Positions 44,489 through 50,833 are shown, counted from the first letter of the stretch. The stretch is 64,000 bases of DNA from Clostridium_AW malenominatum (GCF_039521365.1 NZ_BAAACF010000001.1:1612001-1676000); one strand, 5' to 3'. Notes: a model not told the origin generated them from the letters alone. A program made the numbers and translations.

Positions 44489-44553
44489 CCTCCCTATTTT
44501 GAAAACAATATATTTTTAATCCTCCCTATTGTTTAAAATAGGGAAGATTAAGT
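44489..44553. promoter_or_regulatory. Candidate operator with palindrome upstream of the DHH-like gene
   Basis: Palindrome AATCCTCCCTATT / AATAGGGAAGATT at 44519-44550, and a half copy of the same CCTCCCTATT at 44489-44498. There is no T-run on either strand, so it is more likely an operator than a terminator. The HTH gene beside it is a plausible source of the binding protein. Confidence 0.4.
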
Positions 44554-44605
44554 ATATACACTATACATCTTTTCACCTTCCTTTTGCTCAAATATTTTGC
44601 TTATC

Positions 44606-44857
44606 TTATTTACTTGTAATCTTTTTAACTTCTTCTTTCATTTCTTCTACTTCTTCAATGTTATTATCATTTTGTTTTCTTTGTGCAATTGTATAAACTG
44701 CATTTACATATCTTTTGCACCAATCCTCTGTATAGTTTTCTTTTCTATTCTCTATCATACTAATAAAATTTTTAGTAATCCCCATTTCTTTACCTAGTTC
44801 TGTTTGCGTTATTCTGTGCAACTGTCTTAAAAATTTTAATTTCTCTGCACTTAGCAT
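44606..44857 (-). CDS. XRE-family HTH regulator
   Basis: 83 residues from the ATG at 44857; a GTG nine bases upstream is possible but too near the AAGGGAC site. Residues 5-60 form a Cro/CI helix-turn-helix (LRQLHRITQTELGKEMGITKNFISMIENRK), and the tail is charged and helical (NIEEVEEMKEEVKKI). It probably controls element genes. Unusually, it lies between the capsid gene and the replication-like unit rather than beside the integrase. Confidence 0.85.
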   Translation of the reverse strand: MLSAEKLKFLRQLHRITQTELGKEMGITKNFISMIENRKENYTEDWCKRYVNAVYTIAQRKQNDNNIEEVEEMKEEVKKITSK

Positions 44858-44894
44858 ATTAATCACGTCCCTTCCTTAACTTTTGACCTTTTAA

Positions 44895-44926
44895 AAGAGG
44901 GATAGAGAAAAACTCCCTACCCCTCA
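44895..44926 (-). terminator. Terminator of the capsid gene
   Basis: Imperfect stem GAGGGGTAGGGAG / CTCTATCCCTC with a TTTTT loop, followed by TTTTAAAA on the minus strand. Confidence 0.65.
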
Positions 44927-44934
44927 ACTTTTTA

Positions 44935-45777
44935 TTAAACTATAGTCTTTCTTAAAACTACTAATCCATCATCTGCAAGTAACTTAACTGCATAAATCAT
45001 ATCAGTTACTACATCTGTTGCTTTAGCCTTTGCAATTCTTTCTAGTTCAATATTTATATCTCTTTTCATCTTGTAGCCTAAAGCACCCTTTTTAATTATG
45101 TAAGTAATGCATTCATTTTTTACGTTATCATATGTACCATGATTAGCCACATAAACTGGAATACCTCTCCAATATCCTAGTAAGCCACCTACAACTATTC
45201 CACTTCCATCGGCTACATAAGTTTTAGCCTTGTCTACAAACTCTGGCATTGAATAGAAAGAGTTTACTATTCTACTGTTAATTACTATTCCTGCAAATTC
45301 CTCTGTGTCTATTTCATCTTCAAACATTGCCATTGCATTGGATAATTCTACGTTTGTTACAGATACTCCATCTACTGTTGCAACTTTTAATAATGTCTGT
45401 TGTGCTTCAGATGCTAAATCTGTATCTAACTTTCTAGCAAATATTTTACTGTGTTGTGCTCCATTTTCGTCTACATGATTTCCAAATGCAGTTAAATCCA
45501 CTATATCGTAAACCCTAGATGCAAAACCCACTTGTTTAATTGTTGCAGTTGAATCCTCCTGCTCTAATTCTGTTACGTCTAAAATATCACCTTTAACCAT
45601 TTCTTTCATTTTGGTTATGTCTAAAGTTTTAAACTTTGGAAAATGAATTGTATCTCCTACTTGAGAGAACTCTGGAACATCTCCCATATCTACTGCTAGA
45701 TTTAATAACTTCACCTTTTCCTTAAACTTTGCAGTTACTATTCCTTTAAATACTTCTGGTACTATAATGTTTGCCAT
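44935..45777 (-). CDS. Major capsid protein, N4-gp56 family
   Basis: 280 residues from the ATG at 45777 (MANIIVPEVF), after AAAGGAAG. The sequence VGDTIHFPKFKTL, an ATIKQVGFASRVYDIVDLTAFG segment and the C-terminal YIIKKGALGYKMKRDINIELE are typical of phage coats of the N4-gp56/P22-like HK97 fold (PF13252), which need a scaffold and no protease. The scaffold gene is immediately upstream. Length is normal for this family, so the shell could assemble. Confidence 0.88.
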   Translation of the reverse strand: MANIIVPEVFKGIVTAKFKEKVKLLNLAVDMGDVPEFSQVGDTIHFPKFKTLDITKMKEMVKGDILDVTELEQEDSTATIKQVGFASRVYDIVDLTAFGNHVDENGAQHSKIFARKLDTDLASEAQQTLLKVATVDGVSVTNVELSNAMAMFEDEIDTEEFAGIVINSRIVNSFYSMPEFVDKAKTYVADGSGIVVGGLLGYWRGIPVYVANHGTYDNVKNECITYIIKKGALGYKMKRDINIELERIAKAKATDVVTDMIYAVKLLADDGLVVLRKTIV

Positions 45778-45831
45778 AATTAATCTACTTCCTTTCATCT
45801 TTTCAATTTTATTGTTTATTTATCTATATAA

Positions 45832-45861
45832 AAAAAGAGCAGTTACCTTTTAGCAACTACA
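45832..45861 (-). terminator. Terminator between scaffold and capsid genes
   Basis: Stem GTAGTTGC / GTAACTGC on the minus strand (G-U pairs) with loop TAAAAG, followed by CTTTTTTTATA. Confidence 0.7.
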
Positions 45862-45867
45862 CTTTCA

Positions 45868-46371
45868 TTACATACTTGTTAACCTGTTGTATAAATCTGC
45901 ATTAGTATTATATAACTCTGCCCTTTCAGCATAACTCATTTTACTAAATTGCTCTTTTGTTATGCCTACATTAGGGTTTTTATTATGTTCTTTAGGCTTA
46001 AAAGAGCCATTAAGAATGTGATTGTTCAAAACTTCTTTCACTTCTCCTAAATAACTTCCTAAATCCTCTGCCCCTTGCATATTGAGATATTTTGCAAGTT
46101 GCTTTGGTAGACCGTTACTTTCTAAAGTTTCAGTAATTTTAAATTCCATTTCCTTCTTTGTAATTTCCTTTTCCTTATCCTCTAAGACTTTTAATCTTTC
46201 CTCTAGTGCTTTTTCTTCCTCTGTTTTTGGCTTTGGTCTTAGCGTAGTTAATTCTTCATCTAAAGACTTTATTTTTTTAGTATAATCTGTTCTTACTTTA
46301 TCTGTTTCAGATTGCAGCACTTTTTGAACCCCTTGTAATTGTTCCTCTGTTAAATTTAATTCTTCAAACAT
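45868..46371 (-). CDS. Phage scaffolding protein (DUF4355 type)
   Basis: 167 residues from the ATG at 46371, six bases after AAAGGAAGG. A long charged coiled coil (about residues 10-85; EEKALEERLKVLEDKEKEI) is followed by FKITETLESNGLPKQLAKYL and a C-terminal KEQFSKMSYAERAELYNTNADLY. The latter is the conserved end by which such scaffolds bind the coat. It shapes the procapsid and is then lost. The gene order scaffold-capsid is that of normal phages, but portal and terminase lie 6 kb away downstream. Confidence 0.88.
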   Translation of the reverse strand: MFEELNLTEEQLQGVQKVLQSETDKVRTDYTKKIKSLDEELTTLRPKPKTEEEKALEERLKVLEDKEKEITKKEMEFKITETLESNGLPKQLAKYLNMQGAEDLGSYLGEVKEVLNNHILNGSFKPKEHNKNPNVGITKEQFSKMSYAERAELYNTNADLYNRLTSM

Positions 46372-46471
46372 ATTTAACCTTCCTTTCAAGTTCTTTAATA
46401 GTAGCCCTGCACGAGTTCCAGTATTAAAGCCCTATTGAATATTTTAGTTATTTTAATAATTTATCTTAATG

Positions 46472-46663
46472 CTATAGAGCATTATTTTCTTTTAGGTAAT
46501 TGATTATTTTGTCTACTATGTTTCTACTCACTTTTCTATCGTTAATAATAAAATGAGATAGTGTGCTTTTATGTACTTCTATCCTATTTGCAATATAAGT
46601 GTATTTAACTCCTGTGTTTTCACAAAACTCTATTAAACACTTTCTTACCTCCCCTGTAGTCAC
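46472..46663 (-). CDS. Small HTH protein
   Basis: 63 residues, GTG start after GGGAGG. A Cro/CI-like helix-turn-helix covers nearly the whole protein (KYTYIANRIEVHKSTLSHFI). It could be a Cro-like repressor, an activator of the scaffold/capsid unit, or an excision factor. No family-specific sign of an excisionase is visible. Confidence 0.65.
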   Translation of the reverse strand: MTTGEVRKCLIEFCENTGVKYTYIANRIEVHKSTLSHFIINDRKVSRNIVDKIINYLKENNAL

Positions 46664-46853
46664 TTTGTTTACCTCCCTTATTTTTCATGTTAATTAAACT
46701 AATTTTTATATCTGTTTTATCTTTGTAATATATTTACACCAACGAAAATTGCTTTTAAAAAGAGTGTAATTAACTTAATAACTACACTCTAATTTGGGGG
46801 AATTATGAACTTAAAAAAGAATTTCTATATAAATTATGATAATTTCAAAAATA

Positions 46854-46886
46854 AAAAGCACTTCTAAAATTATAGAAATGCTTTAC
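46854..46886 (-). terminator. Strong intrinsic terminator downstream of the tRNA-like sequence
   Basis: Stem AAAGCATTTCTA / TAGAAGTGCTTT followed by TTATTTTTG on the minus strand. No protein gene ends at it, so it may belong to a non-coding transcript from 46.9-47.2 kb. Confidence 0.75.
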
Positions 46887-46929
46887 TACGCATAAATTCC
46901 CGTAGTCCATTACTTTTTTACTTGTTTTA

Positions 46930-46953
46930 GAGGAGTACAGGACTTGAACCTGC
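46930..46953 (-). other. tRNA 3'-half-like sequence (T arm plus acceptor strand)
   Basis: The minus strand reads GCAGG-TTCAAGT-CCTGT, a 5-bp T stem with a canonical 7-nt T loop, then ACTCCTC, a 7-nt acceptor strand. No matching 5' strand (GAGGAGT) lies upstream. At 47005-47021 a 5-bp stem with loop TTTTTAA looks like an anticodon arm, but about 50 nt separate the two. It is probably a tRNA relic or a mimic. Confidence 0.5.
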
Positions 46954-47119
46954 ATCAAAAGTAATAAAAATTCCCTAATTATGATTTTTAGAGTTTTGGA
47001 CTTTTAGGATTAAAAATCCTAGAGTAAAAATCTAATTTATAGATGCTTATTTTAAGATTTTTGTAAATATAGATTACCTCTCCCTTAGAGGGCATTAAGG
47101 ATTTTATTTAACTTTCAAG

Positions 47120-47193
47120 AACCTAGTGCTATCAATGGTTTGGGGGTTTGTTATTTTTTTAAAAAACGCTATGTCCCTTGATAACACTAGGTT
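47120..47193. repeat. Inverted pair of motif copies
   Basis: Copy 1 at 47120-47138 (AACCTAGTGCTATCAATGG, plus) and copy 2 at 47175-47193 (AACCTAGTGTTATCAAGGG, minus) match at 17 of 19 positions. They form a hairpin with a 36-nt loop. ACGCTATGT is repeated directly at 47166-47174 and 47196-47204. Confidence 0.65.
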
Positions 47194-47226
47194 TGACGCT
47201 ATGTACACGTTTTTTTAAATTATCCC

Positions 47227-47430
47227 TTATTGGCAACATTTATTGCAATATTTTTGAGAAGTGTTTTTATCATTGTTGTCTCGCTCTATTCTCTCTCCAC
47301 AATATGCACAAGATAAACTATCTTTGGCATTACTCTTTAAATTTTCAATAATTACATCTCCAAAGCACTCCCACAGGGTAGTTTTAAAACTTGCTTTCTT
47401 ATGGTTGTATAGACAATGATTTGCACGATT
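47227..47430 (-). pseudogene. Zinc-ribbon protein fragment without a start
   Basis: An open frame of 67 codons follows a stop at 47431-47433 and has no ATG, GTG or TTG with a ribosome-binding site near its beginning. It reads CLYNHKKASFKTTLWECFGD, then CAYCGERIERDNN, then QKYCNKCCQ, a CxxC...CxxC zinc ribbon. It is probably the 3' part of a lost gene. The next ORF (47656-47859) has a similar ribbon. Confidence 0.5.
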
Positions 47431-47578
47431 TTAGTATCTTAAACACCATACTAATGTATTTCAATATTGATATGTATAATGTCTTAAATCTCATTTAAAC
47501 GCATTTTAGAACTATATATTGTAATAGTTACTCACTTGATTAAATTTATTTTTAATCTTAATAATTTCTCACATTCTC

Positions 47579-47651
47579 ACTACTCATAAAAAGGAAAATA
47601 ACATCAAAACAGTCCTAAATTCAGTAACGTCAATGGTTTGAGTGGATTTTC
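47579..47651 (+). repeat. Dispersed ~70-bp repeat, copy 1
   Basis: Begins CTACTCATAAAAAGGAAAAT and carries GTCAATGGTTTGAGTGG 49 bases later. The copy at 48444-48516 has the same start and the same 49-base spacing to its ATCAATG motif. Confidence 0.6.
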
Positions 47652-47655
47652 TAAT

Positions 47656-47859
47656 TTATAAACTTTTATCTTTGCTACGTATTTTCCTCATCCTCTCTCT
47701 GTTGTTTTTTCTATTTTGCTCTTCCCAAATCTTTCTGGCACACTCCTCACAGTATTTTGTTCTGTTAGAGACTTGCTCTATTAATTTACCACATTCCTCG
47801 CATTGTTTATATCTCTTTTCTTTTCTCTCACCTTTTAGTTCTTTTATGTAATTCTTCAA
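47656..47859 (-). CDS. Small zinc-ribbon protein
   Basis: 67 residues if started at the TTG at 47859; no strong ribosome-binding site is visible. CEECGKLIEQVSNRTKYCEEC forms a CxxC...CxxC ribbon; the rest is highly basic (RKIWEEQNRKNNRERMRKIRSK). Such proteins in phages bind nucleic acid and often regulate transcription. It may also be the 3' part of a damaged gene. Confidence 0.45.
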   Translation of the reverse strand: MKNYIKELKGERKEKRYKQCEECGKLIEQVSNRTKYCEECARKIWEEQNRKNNRERMRKIRSKDKSL

Positions 47860-48616
47860 GTACCCATTTAAACTTTTATTTAATGTTTTCTTTCAAACTA
47901 AACACTTTACTTTTAACTAACTCCTGTTATACTGCCCTGTTCCTAGATGGGCATAGTTTGTCCCTTGAAGTAAGGACAAACAAAAAAATAATGTATTTCT
48001 ACACTGCCCCGCACCTTCCTTTAATCACAAGGTTAGGTATACACTGTTATTGTTATTGCACATAACTTATTAAATACTGCCCTAATAAGCCCTACAATGT
48101 AGGTAATGCAATAGTCCATGCTTTCGCACCAGTAAACCTCCGCCGTCTTATTTATACTGTTTTACGGTCTTACAGTTGACGGGCTTATCCTACAATAACA
48201 GAAATAGTATTAAGTCCGAGTATATTTACTTGCATTGGCTCACAACACCTATACAATTTATTTTAAGTTGTTTGTATGCTTCAACAACTGACCTACTCCT
48301 TAAAAAAGGCAATAGGAAACTAAGCCTTTACAAATCCATTTTTTTGAAATATAATTTATCTAAGGTTACAAAATGGAGGATAAAGGTTTTCGTTAATCTT
48401 TATTCAGTTTTATGGGTAGTTGTCGCTACCCTTTTTTCTTTTGCTACTCATAAAAAGGAAAATAACAACAAAGTACGTTCTAACTTAGTCATATCAATGA
48501 CTACTGGGGATTTTGCTCGGTCTAGTCTTATTTTTCTCAACGTGAAGCCCTCTTAACGCTCTCTAGTGTGCTATACAGTAGAAAACAAGCCACGTCTTAC
48601 TTATCTATGTTAAAAA
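47860..48616. other. 757-bp gap with structured sequence and spaced ACTGCCC repeats
   Basis: No credible ORF. ACTGCCC occurs at 47931, 48003 and 48076, that is, every 72-73 bases. Hairpins TGCCC/GGGCA (47933-47953), TTTGTCC/GGACAAA and TGC-GAAA-GCA (48119-48128 on the minus strand) suggest a folded RNA or an origin. The second copy of the ~70-bp repeat is near its right end. Confidence 0.4.
48444..48516 (+). repeat. Dispersed ~70-bp repeat, copy 2
   Basis: Begins CTACTCATAAAAAGGAAAAT and carries AACTTAGTCATATCAATGA at 48482-48500; the partner is at 47579-47651. Confidence 0.6.
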
Positions 48617-48805
48617 TTAATACCACTCAATTTCACCATTCATCTTTTGATATACTCTTAACCACATACCACTTTTAAAATTAACTTTTATACTGCAATT
48701 TACATTTTTCATCTTGAAATCTTCATAGTTTAAAATTCCTTCTCGCCACTCTTCCGACATTAAGTTGTAATAATAGTTGAATAACTTATCTTGCTTAGCA
48801 GTCAT
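48617..48805 (-). CDS. Small unrecognised protein next to the integrase
   Basis: 62 residues, ATG eight bases after AGAGGGGGAG. Helical N-terminus (KLFNYYYNLMSEEWREGIL) and a basic, beta-like C-terminus (CSIKVNFKSGMWLRVYQKM). It starts 18 bp after the integrase stop, so the two are co-transcribed. The place fits a recombination directionality factor, but there is no sequence evidence for it. Confidence 0.55.
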   Translation of the reverse strand: MTAKQDKLFNYYYNLMSEEWREGILNYEDFKMKNVNCSIKVNFKSGMWLRVYQKMNGEIEWY

Positions 48806-48823
48806 TTTTCTCCCCCTCTTAAA

Positions 48824-49813
48824 TTATCTTTTCATATTCTCCAATGGACTAAATTGTTGGTAGTTTTTTCTTATATCTTCATCACTTAGGTCTAAATACG
48901 CCTTTTCTGTTACTGTAACGCTAGAATGACCTAATAATCGACTTAGGGTGTAAATCGAGCCACCTGCCATTAAAAACCGTCTAGCATAATTGTTCCTAAT
49001 TCCATGAGCAGAAGTATCCTTCAACCCTATCCTATTGCAATATTTTTTAAAGTTTTTTTCAAAATTATTTACTTCTAACCGAGTGTTTCTTTTGGTGGAA
49101 AATAATAAATCACTTTCAACATATCTATCCTTGTACTGTATCCATCTCCTTAGTAACTTTGACATCGTTTGAGAATAAAACACATATCTATCTTTTCTGC
49201 CTTTTGTTATATCTTGAGGTATTAAAATCGCTCTCCTATCTAAATCGACATTATTTACCTCTAAAGAAAGAGTTTCACCTATACGCATACCTGTATCCAT
49301 AATGAGTTGAATTACTACATAATCTCTAAATTCACTATATTTAGTTGTGTCTATATTCTGCAATAGCCTTTTAAACTCTTCATCTGTAACCTGTCCTTTT
49401 GGCTTTCTATTGTTTTTAAATTGCTTAATCTTATCCATAGGGTTTGCTTTTATAACCCTTTCCTCTACACAATAATTAAAAAATACCTTTAAATTTCTTA
49501 TATAGTTGTTAATAGTTGTAATGGATACTTTCTTTCCATAATCTTCTCTATTTTCTGGCATATTAATATATTTAGTATTTTGGTCAAATACAAAGGTATA
49601 TTTACCCCTATCTTTTGTATAAGATATATAGTCCCTACAAATCTCTTGTGTAATGCTTTTAATGTCATTAACATTATGGTTATCTTCGGTATACCTAGCA
49701 AATAATCTTAAAGTAGATTCATAAGATGATATTGTTTTTTTTCTTAAATCTTTTTGTTTGCAGTAAATCATAAAATCATCAATAGCATAATGAATATTAT
49801 TATTTTTTTTCAT
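48824..49813 (-). CDS. int: Tyrosine integrase of the element
   Basis: 329 residues from the ATG at 49813; GGAGG lies 12 bases upstream, and the longer frame from 49852 has no such site. N-terminal SAM-like core-binding domain (residues 5-110) and a catalytic domain with TGMRIGETLSL (Arg), an HGIRNNYARRFL segment (HxxR), LLGHSSV (His) and AYLDLS (Tyr). All catalytic residues are present. It is next to the right attachment site and would recombine the 93-bp spo0A sequence. A 13-bp hairpin covers its ribosome-binding site, see 49822-49862. Confidence 0.93.
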   Translation of the reverse strand: MKKNNNIHYAIDDFMIYCKQKDLRKKTISSYESTLRLFARYTEDNHNVNDIKSITQEICRDYISYTKDRGKYTFVFDQNTKYINMPENREDYGKKVSITTINNYIRNLKVFFNYCVEERVIKANPMDKIKQFKNNRKPKGQVTDEEFKRLLQNIDTTKYSEFRDYVVIQLIMDTGMRIGETLSLEVNNVDLDRRAILIPQDITKGRKDRYVFYSQTMSKLLRRWIQYKDRYVESDLLFSTKRNTRLEVNNFEKNFKKYCNRIGLKDTSAHGIRNNYARRFLMAGGSIYTLSRLLGHSSVTVTEKAYLDLSDEDIRKNYQQFSPLENMKR

Positions 49814-49821
49814 AACGCAAA

Positions 49822-49862
49822 AAGACCTCCAATGCTTATTTATTATAAACATTGAAGGTCTT
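49822..49862 (-). terminator. Terminator-like hairpin after spo0A that hides the int ribosome-binding site
   Basis: On the minus strand AAGACCTTCAATG / CATTGGAGGTCTT (13 bp, one G-U) encloses a 15-nt loop and runs into TTTTTGC. It lies 82 bp after the spo0A stop and contains the GGAGG of int. It could end spo0A mRNA and block int translation on read-through transcripts. Confidence 0.65.
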
Positions 49863-49920
49863 AGATTGTTTATTGGTCTAATTTTATATTAGTTGGTTTA
49901 AGCGTATATTTTCAATTCTC

Positions 49921-49945
49921 TCTAAACCATTGATTTTACTAGATT
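49921..49945 (-). repeat. Right terminal copy of the ATCAAKGGTT motif
   Basis: The minus strand reads AATCTAGTAAAATCAATGG then TTTAGA, pointing inward from the right attachment repeat, opposite in direction to the left copy at 33500-33524. It overlaps the spo0A stop codon by 2 bases. Confidence 0.6.
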
Positions 49946-50036
49946 ACATTACCCTATTTTTTAGTCTTAATTTATCTGCCACCATAGCGATAAACTCTGA
50001 ATTCGTTGGCTTGCCTTTTCCATTATGTATTGTGTA
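49944..50036 (-). repeat. Right attachment repeat inside spo0A
   Basis: 93 bp identical to 33406-33498; here it forms the functional last 30 codons and stop of spo0A. The first differing base (50037) is the last base of the upstream glycine codon. Confidence 0.95.
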
Positions 50037-50756
50037 GCCAAAGATTCTATTTATAGTATCTATTTGCCCTCTAGACCAAGCTACCTCTATAGCATGCCTA
50101 ATAGCTCTTTCTACACGGCTTGCGGTAGTATTATACTTCTTTGCTATAGATGGATATAATTCTTTAGTTACTGCGGATAACAACTCCATATCGTTAACTA
50201 CCATAGTTATAGCTTCTCTTAGATACATGTAACCCTTTATATGAGCTGGTACGCCAATTTCATGTATAATATTAGTAATTTCCGCTTCTAAGTCTATAGG
50301 TTCATTTCTATTAACTCTAACTACTGATGGTTCTGATATTGAAACTGCTTTTTTTGTTTCGTCACTTGAAATTGTATTATTGAACATTTGCCTTATTCTT
50401 TTAGTGAATACATCCATATCAAAAGGTTTAACAACATAATAGTCTGCTCCTAAACCTATAGCTCTCTGAGTTATTTTGTCTTGACCAACTGCAGATAAAA
50501 CTATTATCCTAGGCATAGGGTGAATATTCATGCCATTTAATCTTTCTAAAACACCTAATCCATCTAAATGTGGCATTATAATATCTAATACCACCAAATC
50601 TGGCTTCTTCTCCTCAATTAGTTTTAATGCTTCTAATCCATCTTTTGCAATTCCAACAACTACAATATCTCTCTGATTAAGTAAATAATCATTTAAAATA
50701 TTGCAAAACTCTTTGTTATCATCTGCTATGACTACCGTAATTTTTGAATCTTCCAT
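49944..50756 (-). CDS. spo0A: Sporulation master regulator Spo0A
   Basis: 270 residues from the ATG at 50756, eight bases after AAGGGGAG; the longer frame adds eleven residues without support. Receiver domain: acidic pocket Asp12/Asp13, phosphoacceptor Asp58 (LVVLDII) and Lys in VVKPFD. The C-terminal DNA-binding domain (about 155-270) includes EITNIIHEIGVPAHIKGY, then RVERAIRHAIEVAWSRGQ, the recognition helix region. It controls entry into sporulation and, in clostridia, solvent and toxin genes. Its last 30 residues lie in the attachment repeat of the element. A sigma-H-like promoter and 0A box are upstream. Confidence 0.97.
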   Translation of the reverse strand: MEDSKITVVIADDNKEFCNILNDYLLNQRDIVVVGIAKDGLEALKLIEEKKPDLVVLDIIMPHLDGLGVLERLNGMNIHPMPRIIVLSAVGQDKITQRAIGLGADYYVVKPFDMDVFTKRIRQMFNNTISSDETKKAVSISEPSVVRVNRNEPIDLEAEITNIIHEIGVPAHIKGYMYLREAITMVVNDMELLSAVTKELYPSIAKKYNTTASRVERAIRHAIEVAWSRGQIDTINRIFGYTIHNGKGKPTNSEFIAMVADKLRLKNRVM

Positions 50757-50804
50757 TATTCTACTCCCCTTCACATAATTAATTCCCATATCTTAGCAAT
50801 TAAA

Positions 50805-50833
50805 TAATTCGACAAAGATTAAAGAAATCCTTC
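50805..50833 (-). promoter_or_regulatory. Sigma-H-type promoter with 0A box upstream of spo0A
   Basis: Minus strand GAAGGATTT (50825-50833) fits the sigma-H -35 (RnAGGAWWW). Eleven bases on, GTCGAATTA (50805-50813) fits the -10 (RnnGAATWW). A perfect 0A-box core TGTCGAA (50808-50814) overlaps the -10, which predicts self-regulation by Spo0A~P. Confidence 0.7.

Larger units (their letters stand above)
33406..50036. mobile_element. Integrative phage-like element in spo0A, capsid genes but no tail genes
   Basis: Bounded by perfect 93-bp direct repeats; the repeat-to-repeat unit is 16,538 bp. The tyrosine integrase gene lies next to the right repeat. Recognised genes are integrase, HTH proteins, scaffold, capsid, replication-like, terminase subunits, portal, connector and an Ig-repeat structural protein, all on the minus strand. 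Tail tube, sheath, tape measure, baseplate, holin and endolysin genes are absent. The ends carry inward-facing copies of a 25-bp motif. It may be a capsid-forming phage satellite or a reduced prophage. Insertion keeps spo0A whole and leaves the codBA promoter untouched. Confidence 0.92.

Noticed and set aside
46930..47021. Functional tRNA-Lys
   Set aside because: The T arm and an anticodon-like arm exist, but no 5' acceptor strand or D arm is found and the spacing is about 50 nt too long.
47579..48516. CRISPR array
   Set aside because: Only two copies of the repeat, 865 bp apart, without regular spacers or cas genes; the window has no array.
33406..50036. Complete temperate prophage
   Set aside because: Too short, and no tail, baseplate, holin or endolysin genes could be found among the translated frames.
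33406..50036. skin-like element excised in the mother cell
   Set aside because: Skin elements split a gene that needs excision to work. Here spo0A is intact without excision, so there is no need for developmental removal.
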